A stretch of 64,000 nt of DNA from Bacillus sp. sid0103 (GTDB taxonomy: Bacteria > Bacillota > Bacilli > Bacillales_B > DSM-18226): NCBI RefSeq assembly GCF_019219025.1, contig NZ_JAHUWN010000010.1, positions 1-64,000 of the forward strand, read 5' to 3'. This document shows positions 28,449 to 39,567 of the stretch, one piece after another. Both the position numbers and the translations under genes were made by a program. Numbering within the stretch: the stretch's first letter is position 1; every line of letters begins with the position of its first letter. Under the pieces are notes generated by a model. That model was not told where the DNA came from. It saw nothing but the letters and a program-made list of their open reading frames with translations, and ran no database searches.

Positions 28449-29831
28449 TTATGCTTCAACAATGTCTGGCTGTTTGTAGACTTCGTTTTCAAATTCTCCT
28501 GTTACTTTACTGGTTAATATGCCTGATGTCATTGCTCCGCTAACGTTTAAAGCTGTACGTCCCATGTCAATAAGAGGCTCCACAGAAATAAGCAAACCAA
28601 CGATTGCAATTGGAAGATTCATAACTGATAAAACGATCAACGCAGCGAAAGTTGCGCCGCCACCTACACCTGCAACACCAAAGGAGCTAATCGCAACCAC
28701 TAGAATGAGTGTTAAGATAAAGGATATGCTCGTTGGATCGACACCTGCGGCTGGGGCCACCATCACCGCTAACATCGCTGGATAAACACCTGCACATCCG
28801 TTTTGACCAATGGTAAGTCCAAATGACCCTGCAAAGTTTGCGATTCCTTCTGATACACCAAAGTCTTTGGTTTGGGTTTTAATTGTCATTGGCAATGTAC
28901 CCGCACTTGTCCTTGAGGTGAAGGCAAAGGTCAAGGTTGGCAGCCCTTTTTTCACATAATTTACAGGACTTAGTTTTGCAAAGGATAATAGTAATAAATG
29001 GACGATGAACACTAGAATGAGTGCCACATAGGAGGCAATCACAAACTTACCTAATTTCGCAATCGCGGCATAATCACTTGTTGCCGTAACCCTGGTTATG
29101 ATCGCAAGAATTCCATATGGCGTTAAACGTAGAATAAGTGTGACTACCCTCATAACAACTGAGTAGAAAGTATCAATAATCTTTGCAAAAAATTCCCCTT
29201 GCTCCGGGTCCTTTCGTTTGACCCCCAGGTAAGCAATCCCGATAAACACAGCAAAAATAACAACTGCAATCGTCGATGTCGCGCGCGCTCCGGTTAAATC
29301 CTGGAATGGATTGCTTGGGATTAACTCAATTATTTGTTGAGGGAGTGTCATATTTTCTACCCCTGCAACTCTTTCCTCTAACTGGGCATTACGCGCAGCT
29401 TCTGCTTCTCCTTCGGTTAACTGAACCCCATCAAGGCCAAACCCTAATGCAGAGCCGATGCCAATCGCTGCAGAAATGGCCGTCGTTGCAAGCAGGATCC
29501 CAATGACAAGGAAACTAATTTTCCCTATATTTTTTGTTAACTTCAATTTTGTAAAGGCCCCGACAATGGAAACAAAAATGAGCGGCATAACCACCATTTG
29601 TAATAGTTTCACATAGCCATTTCCGACAATGTTAAACCAATCGATCGAACCTGTTGTTACTTCATGTGTGGTGCCATAAATTAGATGAATAATAAAACCA
29701 AAAATAATACCTAAACCCAATGCACTAAAAACACGCTTGGAAAAAGAAACATGCTTCTTTTGCATTGTAAATAATCCAAACATGAGTAATAGCAGCACAG
29801 CAACATTCACGATGATAAGAATGAAATTCAT
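28449..29831 (-). CDS. tcyP: L-cystine/sodium symporter TcyP
   Basis: A secondary transporter of the dicarboxylate/amino acid:cation symporter family, 460 residues, the length of Bacillus TcyP. The sequence follows TcyP closely: QKKHVSFSKRVFSALGLGIIF near the N-terminus, GYVKLLQMVVMPLIFVSI, LTFAFTSRTSAGTLPMTI (serine-rich hairpin), NFAGSFGLTIGQNGCAGVYPAMLA, and SVEPLIDMGRTALNVSGAMT. The start is ATG 29831 after GGAGGGG; the frame extends 36 codons upstream without a ribosome binding site and through the promoter. It takes up L-cystine as a sulfur source. An inverted repeat over the -10 region suggests repression, CymR being the family precedent. Confidence 0.93.
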   Translation of the reverse strand: MNFILIIVNVAVLLLLMFGLFTMQKKHVSFSKRVFSALGLGIIFGFIIHLIYGTTHEVTTGSIDWFNIVGNGYVKLLQMVVMPLIFVSIVGAFTKLKLTKNIGKISFLVIGILLATTAISAAIGIGSALGFGLDGVQLTEGEAEAARNAQLEERVAGVENMTLPQQIIELIPSNPFQDLTGARATSTIAVVIFAVFIGIAYLGVKRKDPEQGEFFAKIIDTFYSVVMRVVTLILRLTPYGILAIITRVTATSDYAAIAKLGKFVIASYVALILVFIVHLLLLSFAKLSPVNYVKKGLPTLTFAFTSRTSAGTLPMTIKTQTKDFGVSEGIANFAGSFGLTIGQNGCAGVYPAMLAVMVAPAAGVDPTSISFILTLILVVAISSFGVAGVGGGATFAALIVLSVMNLPIAIVGLLISVEPLIDMGRTALNVSGAMTSGILTSKVTGEFENEVYKQPDIVEA

Positions 29832-29873
29832 GATTTTCCCCTCCTTCAATTTTGGAAAAATTGCAATCCAAAT

Positions 29874-29922
29874 ATTCCGATGAATTAAGTCGGAATTATG
29901 GTCGTCACCATATACCTGCCAA
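29874..29922 (-). promoter_or_regulatory. tcyP promoter with overlapping inverted repeat
   Basis: On the minus strand -35 TTGGCA (29917-29922) and -10 CATAAT (29895-29900) are 16 nt apart. ATTCCGA (29874-29880) and TCGGAAT (29890-29896) form a perfect 7-bp inverted repeat with a 9-nt spacer covering the -10 and start region, a typical repressor position. CymR is a candidate because it controls tcyP in B. subtilis; the match to its consensus was not verified. Confidence 0.6.
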
Positions 29923-29934
29923 ACTTTATTTACA

Positions 29935-30018
29935 ATCAAACGTTTGATATGGTAAATAATATGACATGACTATTCTTTATATTCCAAGCCCATCACTTAT
30001 TCAATCAAACGTTTGATT
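29935..30018. repeat. two identical ATCAAACGTTTGAT palindromes, 69 bp apart
   Basis: Perfect 14-bp palindromes at 29935-29948 and 30004-30017; the second extends to AATCAAACGTTTGATT (30003-30018). They lie between the glpD stop and the tcyP promoter. The central CG and symmetric AAACGTTT core are of a kind bound by LacI- or TetR-type dimers. A one-mismatch copy lies at 12610-12625. Confidence 0.6.
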
Positions 30019-30079
30019 AGTTTTTCAATCCTCCAAAAATTAGGTTAACATTGGGAATGCACTGCGAGAATAACTCACA

Positions 30080-31732
30080 TCATTCATTCGGAATCGGATG
30101 GATCGCATCCGTTAAGGCTGTTTCTAATTCTTCCTTGAATCGGGTCTTCTCCTCCACCGTCCATCCAAGCGCATCTTCCATATAGTTGATAATGGCATCT
30201 TTCCATTCTTCTACCCAGTGAATATCAAAAAATAAAGCTCCCGTTCGGCGGATAAAAAAGTCGACTGGTTTTACTGTCATTTCTTCCTCTAAGGAATAAA
30301 CGATTTGAACATACACCTCTAGCGGCAAGCCAAATTTGTTAGTCGGGTCATACTTATTGGCCATTTCAAAAATACGATTGATATTGGAGCCGTAGCGATG
30401 GACTAATTTTCGATATTGTTCCTTTGAAAATCCTCTTAATCCTCCATCTTTTTCCTTTTTTTCAATAAAGGAAGCGAAGTTACGAGCCCCATCAACATGA
30501 CCACCGGATATGGGTAAATGCTTGGTTTGGCATGCTTGAAAATGGCCGCTCTGTTTAGCGATCAAGTCCACCACCATTTCCGCCATTTTTCTGTATCCCG
30601 TCAGCTTCCCGCCTGCGATTGTAACCAGCCCAGTATTTGAGACCCAGATTTCATCTTTTCGCGATATTTCTGAGGGATCCTTGCCTTCTTCATAAATAAG
30701 CGGTCTTACCCCTGCCCAGCTGGATTCAATATCCTCTGCCTTAATGGAAACGGTTGGAAACATATAATGAATGGCATTAAGAATGTAATCTCTGTCAGCG
30801 TCCGTCATTTTTGGATGAATCGGATCGTTGCCATAATAGGTGTCTGTTGTCCCTACATACGTTTTCCCATCCCTTGGAATGGCAAAAACCATGCGGCCAT
30901 CAGCTGTATCAAAATACACGGCCTGCTTTAAGGGAAATCTCGACTGATCTATTACCAAATGGACCCCTTTTGTTAGCCGCAGTTTTTTTCCAGCTAACGA
31001 CTGATCTTTGTCGCGGAGGGAATCAACCCAAGGGCCAGTGGCATTAATGATATGCTTCGCATAAATATCATAAACCGTCCCAGCTAATAGATTCACAACT
31101 TTAGCACCGGTTACCTTACCATCTTGATAAATAAACTCGATTACTTTTGAATAATTTACTGCCTTGGCACCATGCGCCACCGCTTCTTTTATGACTTCGA
31201 TGGTTAACCGGGCGTCATCAGTACGATATTCCACATAATAACCGCCGCCTTTTAATCCCTCTTGTTTAATAAGCGGCTCTTTTTGAATGGTTTCTTCAAA
31301 AGTAAATATTTTTCTTCGCTCACTTTTTTTTACGCCTGCTAAGAAGTCATAGATTCGCAGTCCAATTGATGTACTCATTTTCCCAAACGTTCCACCCTTA
31401 TGCATAGGCAGGAGCATCCATTCAGGTGTCGTTACATGCGGGCCATTTTCATATACAATCGCTCGTTCCTTCCCTACTTCCGCAACCATCTTCACTTCGA
31501 ATTGTTTTAAATACCTGAGACCGCCATGAACAAGTTTTGTTGAACGGCTTGAAGTTCCAGCGGCAAAATCTTGCATTTCAACTAGTGCCGTTTTCATGCC
31601 TCTTGTGATGGCATCGAATGCAATTCCAGCGCCTGTAATTCCACCACCGATGACAAGCACATCCCATTCTTCTCTTGCCATTTCCTTTAAGATTGTGTTT
31701 CGATTCAAACTCGAAAATTTTAATATTTCCAC
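30080..31732 (-). CDS. glpD: aerobic glycerol-3-phosphate dehydrogenase
   Basis: FAD-dependent, membrane-associated dehydrogenase converting glycerol 3-phosphate to dihydroxyacetone phosphate and feeding electrons to menaquinone. It is 550 residues, matching Bacillus GlpD: the FAD-binding [18 protein letters not shown], then [26 protein letters not shown], and [18 protein letters not shown] with [11 protein letters not shown]. The start is GTG at 31732 with GGAGG 8 nt upstream; the open frame extends 12 codons further without support. A terminator-like leader between glpK and glpD indicates antitermination control, as known for GlpP in Bacillus. Partner gene glpK is immediately upstream. Confidence 0.96.
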   Translation of the reverse strand: MEILKFSSLNRNTILKEMAREEWDVLVIGGGITGAGIAFDAITRGMKTALVEMQDFAAGTSSRSTKLVHGGLRYLKQFEVKMVAEVGKERAIVYENGPHVTTPEWMLLPMHKGGTFGKMSTSIGLRIYDFLAGVKKSERRKIFTFEETIQKEPLIKQEGLKGGGYYVEYRTDDARLTIEVIKEAVAHGAKAVNYSKVIEFIYQDGKVTGAKVVNLLAGTVYDIYAKHIINATGPWVDSLRDKDQSLAGKKLRLTKGVHLVIDQSRFPLKQAVYFDTADGRMVFAIPRDGKTYVGTTDTYYGNDPIHPKMTDADRDYILNAIHYMFPTVSIKAEDIESSWAGVRPLIYEEGKDPSEISRKDEIWVSNTGLVTIAGGKLTGYRKMAEMVVDLIAKQSGHFQACQTKHLPISGGHVDGARNFASFIEKKEKDGGLRGFSKEQYRKLVHRYGSNINRIFEMANKYDPTNKFGLPLEVYVQIVYSLEEEMTVKPVDFFIRRTGALFFDIHWVEEWKDAIINYMEDALGWTVEEKTRFKEELETALTDAIHPIPNE

Positions 31733-31755
31733 AATGGTTACCTCCAATAGGAATG

Positions 31756-31812
31756 AAAAAGAGACCACAACAAAGACAATGGTTAAAAATCCAATGCTTT
31801 GTTGTGGTCTCC
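31756..31812 (-). promoter_or_regulatory. glpD leader terminator/attenuator (GlpP-type)
   Basis: On the minus strand GAGACCACAACAAAG and CTTTGTTGTGGTCTC form a 15-bp perfect stem followed by TTTTT, and the glpD ribosome binding site begins about 10 nt later. A terminator inside a leader matches the GlpP antitermination system described for Bacillus glp genes. Confidence 0.75.
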
Positions 31813-31873
31813 CTAATCTTCCTGGCGAAATATTCGAAATATTAATTTAAGTTTAGTATATCATTCCATTCCA

Positions 31874-33379
<1,506 letters not shown>

Positions 33380-33441
33380 TTACATTAAAAATATGCCCTG
33401 TTTTTTTACGCAGACCATTTCAAGAGGCTTCTTTCCCCTTA

Positions 33442-33473
33442 CGGAAGCGATTACAAATACTACGATTATATCA
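33442..33473 (-). promoter_or_regulatory. glpK promoter with cre-like site
   Basis: On the minus strand an extended -10 TGATATAAT ends near 33465. TGTAATCGCTTCCG (33442-33455) begins about 10 nt downstream and matches the cre consensus at 12 of 14 positions. The position over the transcript start fits catabolite repression of glycerol genes. Confidence 0.55.
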
Positions 33474-33501
33474 GACCTGAAAGATCATATTTTATATTTG
33501 A

Positions 33502-35694
33502 TTACTTTTCATATGCTTCAATGTGGTAAATACTCGAGGAAAAATCTCTATTTATCGGTGGCAGCGTTAATCCAATTTTCATTAACTCATCGCCCGCATA
33601 TTTCTGTTCTCCCTTATTTACTCTATAAATCTCACACGACTTTAGCCCGCGCAACTTCAGCCGGAAAAACGGTGGATTTGGTGTTGCCAAGGTTTTATAG
33701 TAAAAAACTACAGCCCTTTCCTGATTCGGCGAAACATACATCCAAGCCGAATCCATTCCATCAAACGGACTTAACAGCCTGTATAAGTCACCAAAACAGA
33801 CAATATCCTTGACTTGATGATATCGTTTGATTTGCTCCATTACAACCTTCTTATCATCACTACTCAGTTTGTCGATATTTAATTCAAACCCCAAATTTGC
33901 AGCCATCGCTACATGGCATCTCATTAAAAGCGGTGTAATTCTCCCCACCTGATGATTCGGCACGTCTGATACATGTGCTCCCATGGTAATCGCAGGATAA
34001 ATGAGACTTGTTCCGTATTGAATCTTAAGCCGTTCAACAGCATCTGTATCATCACTCGTCCAGGTTTGCGGCATAAAATAGAGCATGCCAGGATCAAAGC
34101 GACCGCCTCCTCCGGAACAGCTTTCAAATAAAATCTGTGGAAATCGCTTGGTCAGTTTTTCTAGGATTCGATACAAGCCAAGCATATAACGGTGTGCGGT
34201 TTCCTTTTGCCTATGGGGTGGAAGCGCAGCCGAACCCACCTCAGTCATATTACGATTCATATCCCATTTCACATAGGAAATCTTAGCACTGCTAAAGACA
34301 CGGGTGAGCGTCTCGATTAAAAAATTACATACGTCTTCCCGGCTTAAATCAAGAATTAACTGATTTCTGGACTGTGTCCGGTTCCGTCCCGGCACATGGA
34401 GACACCAATCAGGATGCTTCCGGTACAAATTACTGTCAGGAGAAACCATTTCCGGCTCGACCCATAGCCCAAATTGCATCCCCTTTTTTTGGATATAATC
34501 AGCCAACCCGTCTAAACCATTCGGAAGTTTTTTCTTAAAAACAACCCAATCACCCAACGAACTTTTATCATTGTCACGATGCCCAAACCAGCCATCATCC
34601 AATACAAACAGTTCGATGCCCAATTCTTTTGCTGCATCCGCAAGGTCGAAAAGTTTTTTTTCATTAAAATTAAAATAGGTGGCTTCCCAGTTATTAATGA
34701 GAATTGGGCGTGCTTTGTCGCGGTATACCCCACGACAAACTCTTTCCCTCAGTATTTTATGAAAAGTCCTGGACATTCCTCCAAGCCCTTCTGAGGAATA
34801 AACCATTATAGCCTCAGGTGTTTGAAACGTTTCCCCCGGCTTCAGCACCCATGTAAAATCAAAGGAGTTTATGCCGATGCTAAATCTTGCGGTTTGATAC
34901 GGATCCACTTCGATGGAAGCTTGAAAATTTCCACTGTAGACTAAACTGACGCCATATACCTCCCCATACTCTTCGCTGGCGTCTTTTGAAAGCAGCGCAA
35001 TAAAAGGATTATGTTGATGGCTGCTTGCACTCCGAGCTGATGAAATCATTTGAATCCCGTGGTTGAGTGGCTGCCTTTCGATGTGACGCTCACGCCCCCA
35101 TGTTCCATAAAGGTGCAGCCAATCCCATTCTGATTGATGAATGTCTACTGACATACTCATACATTTATGTATTTCCACATCATGGCTCCCAAGATGCTCA
35201 AAGGAGACCGATCTCGTTATCACATCAAAATCACAGTAAATTGTATAATGAAGATTCATCCCGATCCCTAACATGGAATCTACCATTGTTAGCACTAATG
35301 TTTCAGCCTCAAAATGATCCTCGACATAAGCTGCCGGCAATCCCTCCAGTGGATGTTTTCCTTGAAAAATTTCATGAGAATCATAGACAAATTCCGTTAC
35401 CGTAGTTCCGTCAGCGGAACGGATCTGATAGGCCGGCGAACGAAAGTCCCCATTCCCAAAAGCGGGATATTCCTGTGGCAGTGTATCAAGTGAAAATTGC
35501 GGAAGAGAAGGTTCCGTCGTCGGCGAAAAAGGCCTGCGTTTAAACGCCAGAATGGAAGAAGGCTGCAGCGCCTTAACCCTCTTGCCCCAATACAAATGTG
35601 CGGGATATTTACCATGGACAATTTGAATCAAATAACTAATCCTGTTATTGTACAAATGAAAAATCCCATCCTTTTCATCCCAATCAATTGGCAC
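33502..35694 (-). CDS. agaN: alpha-galactosidase, GH36
   Basis: Cytoplasmic tetrameric-type alpha-galactosidase of 730 residues, essentially the length of Geobacillus AgaA/AgaN (about 729). It hydrolyses melibiose, raffinose and similar alpha-1,6-galactosides. An N-terminal beta-supersandwich is followed by a TIM barrel with the nucleophile Asp478 in YVKWDMNR and the acid/base Asp548 in TWTSDDTDA; FVLDDGWFGHRDND and ESCSGGGGRFD complete the active site. No signal peptide. GTG start with GGAGGAG 9 nt upstream. It stands 137 bp upstream of glpK and is not obviously linked to a transporter; mglBAC and the lac locus lie elsewhere in the window. Confidence 0.95.
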   Translation of the reverse strand: MPIDWDEKDGIFHLYNNRISYLIQIVHGKYPAHLYWGKRVKALQPSSILAFKRRPFSPTTEPSLPQFSLDTLPQEYPAFGNGDFRSPAYQIRSADGTTVTEFVYDSHEIFQGKHPLEGLPAAYVEDHFEAETLVLTMVDSMLGIGMNLHYTIYCDFDVITRSVSFEHLGSHDVEIHKCMSMSVDIHQSEWDWLHLYGTWGRERHIERQPLNHGIQMISSARSASSHQHNPFIALLSKDASEEYGEVYGVSLVYSGNFQASIEVDPYQTARFSIGINSFDFTWVLKPGETFQTPEAIMVYSSEGLGGMSRTFHKILRERVCRGVYRDKARPILINNWEATYFNFNEKKLFDLADAAKELGIELFVLDDGWFGHRDNDKSSLGDWVVFKKKLPNGLDGLADYIQKKGMQFGLWVEPEMVSPDSNLYRKHPDWCLHVPGRNRTQSRNQLILDLSREDVCNFLIETLTRVFSSAKISYVKWDMNRNMTEVGSAALPPHRQKETAHRYMLGLYRILEKLTKRFPQILFESCSGGGGRFDPGMLYFMPQTWTSDDTDAVERLKIQYGTSLIYPAITMGAHVSDVPNHQVGRITPLLMRCHVAMAANLGFELNIDKLSSDDKKVVMEQIKRYHQVKDIVCFGDLYRLLSPFDGMDSAWMYVSPNQERAVVFYYKTLATPNPPFFRLKLRGLKSCEIYRVNKGEQKYAGDELMKIGLTLPPINRDFSSSIYHIEAYEK

Positions 35695-35781
35695 GGGCGC
35701 TCACTCCTCCATTGTTCGATATCCTAAATTACATATCTTCCTATTAATATGATTTTCCTCATGCCTAACAGAACAATAAAT

Positions 35782-35841
35782 AAAAAAAAGGGTGTCAGGC
35801 ACCGTACGTGGACATTTGTCCACGTACGGTGCCTGACACCC
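35782..35841 (-). terminator. dispersed palindrome acting as terminator of the bmrA-TCS operon
   Basis: A perfect 25-bp stem with a 2-nt loop (35790-35841), containing GGTGTCAGGCACC, GTACGTGGACA and their complements. On the minus strand it is followed by T8 (35782-35789). It lies 21 nt beyond the kinase stop codon. This is the most perfect copy of the element in the window. Confidence 0.88.
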
Positions 35842-35862
35842 AAAACAACACTGAAAAGTTGA

Positions 35863-36900
35863 TTATAGTGTAATAGTAAAGGTGGTTCCTTTTCCTTCTT
35901 CGCTTTCTACTAAGATGGTTCCATCGTGCAGTTCGATGATCTTTTTTACGATGGAGAGTCCTAATCCGCTCCCGCCTTTTGACCGGTCCCTTGCCTTATC
36001 GGCCTTGTAGAATCGTTCAAACACATGGATTTGGTCTTTTTTCGAGATGCCAATCCCCGTATCCGTAATGTTCACGATCGTTTTGTCATCTACCTTTTCG
36101 AGTTGAACACGGATCATCCCCTGACTAGGCGTAAATTTAATACTATTGTGAATGAGGTTGGTCCAAACCTGACTCATCAAATCCTCATCCGCGGTGATAA
36201 TGACCTTATTTAGGGACACATCTAATTCCAGATCCTTTTCCAACCAAAGCGGTTCACAGGCTAAAATGATCGTCCGTATTTGTTGATCTAACCGATAGCT
36301 TCTCCGCTCAAAGGGATGATGTTTAGATTCAAGAGAGGTCAATTTCATGAGATTATCACTTAACTTTGATAACCTTCTGCTTTCCGTTTCAATAATATTG
36401 AGATAATGGTTTCTTTCTTCGTTTGTTAGCTGATCGTTTTGGAGGGCTTGGGCAAACCCCATTATTGACGTCAGCGGCGACTGAATTTCATGTGAGACAT
36501 TAGAAATAAATTCCTGGCGCATCTCTTCCATTTGCTTTAATTCCTTAGCCATATGATTGATATGATCGATCAGTTTAGTAAATTGATTGGCTCTGCCTAC
36601 TTTTAGATCGAGGTATACATTAAAATCACCCTTCGCAATCCTGCTTAATGCATCCAGTACTTCATGAAAGAGATTATGACGCCTAGAGTTCGTAAATAAA
36701 GCAATCACAAACCCAATTAACACCATCGTCAAGATACTACTGACGACTTCTGCCATGTGACGAATATAATCGGATGTCTGAAGATCGAAAAGTTGATAGA
36801 TTCCTGAGACGATGAAATACCCAGCTGAAAAACTAATTGAAACAAATACAATGAAAAAAGTCATCCCAAATAAATGCTGAAAAAACCGTTTGATCTTCAT
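35863..36900 (-). CDS. sensor histidine kinase
   Basis: 345 residues. Two transmembrane segments (about 12-35 and 51-70) are separated by only about 15 residues, so there is essentially no extracytoplasmic sensor; it may sense within the membrane or through a partner protein. A HAMP-like linker (to about 125), HisKA FISNVSHEIQSPLTS with His137, and HATPase boxes (LIHNSIKFT, DTGIGISKKDQ, GGSGLGLSIVKK) follow. It overlaps the response regulator by 4 bp (ATGA) and lies downstream of the BmrA-type exporter. The short-sensor design resembles kinases that monitor an ABC exporter's flux (inference). Confidence 0.93.
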   Translation of the reverse strand: MKIKRFFQHLFGMTFFIVFVSISFSAGYFIVSGIYQLFDLQTSDYIRHMAEVVSSILTMVLIGFVIALFTNSRRHNLFHEVLDALSRIAKGDFNVYLDLKVGRANQFTKLIDHINHMAKELKQMEEMRQEFISNVSHEIQSPLTSIMGFAQALQNDQLTNEERNHYLNIIETESRRLSKLSDNLMKLTSLESKHHPFERRSYRLDQQIRTIILACEPLWLEKDLELDVSLNKVIITADEDLMSQVWTNLIHNSIKFTPSQGMIRVQLEKVDDKTIVNITDTGIGISKKDQIHVFERFYKADKARDRSKGGSGLGLSIVKKIIELHDGTILVESEEGKGTTFTITL

Positions 36901-37571
36901 TGTTTTACCTCAAAGCGATAGCCTAAGCCCCGAATCGTTTGAATCCGGAACGGGAATTCTTCTTCTGAAAACCGCTCTCTTAACCTTTTAATATGCACAT
37001 CAACCGTTCGTTCATCCCCTTCATAGTCATAACCCCAAATATCTTCAATCAGTACCTCTCGTGAAAATGTTTTTCCAGGGTAGCTCGCTAATTTAAACAA
37101 CAGTTCAAATTCTTTCAACGGAATGGTAATTTCCTTATTTTTAAAAGAAATTTCATGTGTTCTTCGGTTCAGCCTAAAGTCATCAATGGTTATGGTTTGT
37201 GAGACCGTTATTTTATACCGTTTTAATACGGCTTTGACTCTGGCTGTTAATTCCACAGGGTCAAAAGGCTTAACGAGGTAATCATCCGCCCCCAGTTCAA
37301 AACCTTTCACCTTTTGTGAGGTTTCGCCTTTGGCGGTCAACATTAAGACCGGCATATCACTGAACGCACGAATCGCTTGGCATAATTCCCAGCCATCCAT
37401 ATTTGGCATCATAATATCAATAATCGCTAAATCAACCTTTACTTTTTCGAGCAACTGTAAGGCCCGCACCCCATCCGCTGCTTCAAACAGTTCAAATCCT
37501 TCCTTTTTTAAAAAAAGCAAGACCAATTCACGAATATTGGCATCATCATCAACAATTAAAATCTTTGTCAT
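36897..37571 (-). CDS. OmpR/PhoB-family response regulator
   Basis: 224 residues. Receiver domain with DDD at 8-10, phospho-Asp52 in AIIDIMMPNMDG and YLVKPFDP; winged-helix output domain (about 130-224) ending QTIRGLGYRFE. Coupled to the overlapping kinase gene and located 23 nt after the stop of the ABC exporter gene, so all three form one operon. The exporter is the probable target or the source of the signal (inference). Confidence 0.95.
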   Translation of the reverse strand: MTKILIVDDDANIRELVLLFLKKEGFELFEAADGVRALQLLEKVKVDLAIIDIMMPNMDGWELCQAIRAFSDMPVLMLTAKGETSQKVKGFELGADDYLVKPFDPVELTARVKAVLKRYKITVSQTITIDDFRLNRRTHEISFKNKEITIPLKEFELLFKLASYPGKTFSREVLIEDIWGYDYEGDERTVDVHIKRLRERFSEEEFPFRIQTIRGLGYRFEVKQ

Positions 37572-37594
37572 CTACCCTCATCCCTTTCCAACTA

Positions 37595-39343
37595 TTAAAC
37601 AGGTTCGCTAATCCGTAATTGCTGTTCGGCAAATTCATGATATAAGGAGTGAGTTTGTACAAGTTGTTTATGTGTGCCGCTTCCGGTAATGGTCCCCTTG
37701 TCCAAAAAGATAATTTGATCGGAATCAATGACAGTGGACAAACGGTGGGCAATAACGAGTGTGGTTCGCCCCTTCATTAAATTCTGTAAGGCTTGTTGAA
37801 CCACTTGTTCCGATTTGCTATCAAGACTGGAGGTCGCTTCATCTAACATTAATATTTTCGGGTCCCTCAGAAAGGCACGAGCAATCGCAATTCTTTGCCG
37901 TTGCCCACCAGATAATTTAATTCCTCGTTCTCCGACCTCGGTGTCAAATCCATTTGGCAGTTCCGCAATAAATTGATCAGCAAAAGCCATTTTAGCTACC
38001 CTTTGTAAATCAGCCTCATCCACTTGTTTATCCATTCCGTAACATATATTATCACGGATGGTGCCTGCTACAATTGGGCTTTCCTGTGATACATAGCCAA
38101 TTTGGCTTCTCCAAGAAAACAGTGAGAATTCATTAATTGGATCCTCCCCAAGGAGAATCATTCCTTGTTGCGGTTGGTAATACCGCTCCAATAAAGAAAA
38201 TAACGTTGTTTTCCCGCTCCCGCTTGGACCGACTATCGCTGTTACTTTTCCTGCTTCTGCGGTAAAACTGATATCTTTTAATACCGATTCCCCATTTTTA
38301 TATGAATAATGTAGATGCTCCACAGTTATCGGTTGATTCATATTTTGAACGTCCTTCATGGAATCATCTTGTTCCTCTGTCATATCCATAATTGCGATAA
38401 TTCGTTCTGTAGCGCCCGTTGCCTTTTGAAATTGGGTAAAAAAAGCGGCCAATTGCCCCATTGGCATGACGATTTGAAAAAGATACATAATAAATGCAAC
38501 TAAGTCCCCCGCCTGTAATGCACCCGACGAAACTCTCATCCCACCGAACCCAAGAATCACGACTAGTAATACCATGATGACTACACCAATTAATGGAGTA
38601 ATAAGCGCTTGAATTTTCGCCTCTTTCAATCCATATTGAAACAATTTTGTGATGCCGCTTTTACCATTCTTATATTCGATTGCTTCCGCATTGGAGGCTT
38701 TTACTAAGCGTATTTCTGATAACACTTGCTGAATGACTGAAGTAAACTGTGCTGTTTCGGCTTGCATTCCTTTGGAAACCAGATGCATCTTTCGACCAAG
38801 TGTCATTAATATGACTGCTGCAAGAGGCAGAGCAATAAACATCAACAAAGCCATTTTCCAATCCAATAACAGTAAGACTATAATCGAACCAATGATAGAA
38901 ATGGTCCCTGAGAGGAAATTGGCGAGATGGTCAGTAATTAAGCCTTTTACCACTGCGGTATCATTGGTCATTCGGCTGACCGTTTCACCCGTTTGATTTT
39001 CTTCATAGAACGGGATTGGTAAGACGAGGAGTTTCTTCCATAAACGGTCTCGAATCCCGGCCACAACCGATTGTCCGATCTGATTTAATAAATAAATGGA
39101 TATCCCGCTGGCCACCGCTTGGAGTAAAATGGCCGAAACAAGGAGAATTATTCTTGCTGTACTTAAGGTACTAAGTGAAAAATCATTAATAAGATTTTTG
39201 GTGAATAAGGGGACTAATAGCCCCACCATAGTGGTCCCTACACTTAATAACAGGGCGATACAAAGGAGAACCTTAGAGGGTTTAGTATGCTGAACCAATC
39301 GAATAAACTGGCGCCACCCCTTCTCATTCTTCACAGCCGACAT
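37595..39343 (-). CDS. bmrA: BmrA-like multidrug ABC exporter (half-transporter)
   Basis: 582 residues with an N-terminal six-helix exporter domain (about 25-310) and a C-terminal ATPase: Walker A GPSGSGKTT, Q-loop YVSQESPIVAGTIRDNICYG, signature LSGGQRQRIAIARA, Walker B ILMLDEATSSLD. It aligns closely with B. subtilis BmrA/YvcC, including ETVSRMTNDTAVVKGLITDHL and ASNAEAIEYKNGK. It works as a homodimer exporting drugs or lipids from the cytoplasmic membrane. It is co-transcribed with a two-component system, unlike the BmrB-attenuated arrangement described for B. subtilis. The symbol is by similarity. Confidence 0.9.
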   Translation of the reverse strand: MSAVKNEKGWRQFIRLVQHTKPSKVLLCIALLLSVGTTMVGLLVPLFTKNLINDFSLSTLSTARIILLVSAILLQAVASGISIYLLNQIGQSVVAGIRDRLWKKLLVLPIPFYEENQTGETVSRMTNDTAVVKGLITDHLANFLSGTISIIGSIIVLLLLDWKMALLMFIALPLAAVILMTLGRKMHLVSKGMQAETAQFTSVIQQVLSEIRLVKASNAEAIEYKNGKSGITKLFQYGLKEAKIQALITPLIGVVIMVLLVVILGFGGMRVSSGALQAGDLVAFIMYLFQIVMPMGQLAAFFTQFQKATGATERIIAIMDMTEEQDDSMKDVQNMNQPITVEHLHYSYKNGESVLKDISFTAEAGKVTAIVGPSGSGKTTLFSLLERYYQPQQGMILLGEDPINEFSLFSWRSQIGYVSQESPIVAGTIRDNICYGMDKQVDEADLQRVAKMAFADQFIAELPNGFDTEVGERGIKLSGGQRQRIAIARAFLRDPKILMLDEATSSLDSKSEQVVQQALQNLMKGRTTLVIAHRLSTVIDSDQIIFLDKGTITGSGTHKQLVQTHSLYHEFAEQQLRISEPV

Positions 39344-39454
39344 ATATCTTTACATCCTTTCTACGATCACAAACCTCCATATCGTTGGTTTCACGATTAC
39401 ACACTCGATTATACAAAGCATATATGAATTGAATATGAACTTCTACTTAAGCGC

Positions 39455-39510
39455 AAAAAGGTGTCAGGCACCACTCGTGGACATTTGTCCACGGGTGGTG
39501 CCTGACACCC
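39455..39510 (-). terminator. dispersed palindrome acting as terminator of the sensor kinase gene
   Basis: GGTGTCAGGCACC (39460-39472) and GGTGCCTGACACC (39497-39509), with inner CGTGGACA/TGTCCACG, form an almost perfect stem. On the minus strand T5 follows (39455-39459). It lies 57 nt after the kinase stop. Confidence 0.8.
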
Positions 39511-39552
39511 AAATTAACACCCAGATCTACACACAAATTGACACTCATATCA
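39505..39552. repeat. four degenerate 12-bp tandem units at the palindrome edge
   Basis: ACACCCAAATTA, ACACCCAGATCT, ACACACAAATTG and ACACTCATATCA follow each other in 12-bp register, starting within the outer edge of the palindrome. This is the same situation as at 27301, with a different period. Confidence 0.7.
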
Positions 39553-39567
39553 CTAAATTCACCATAC

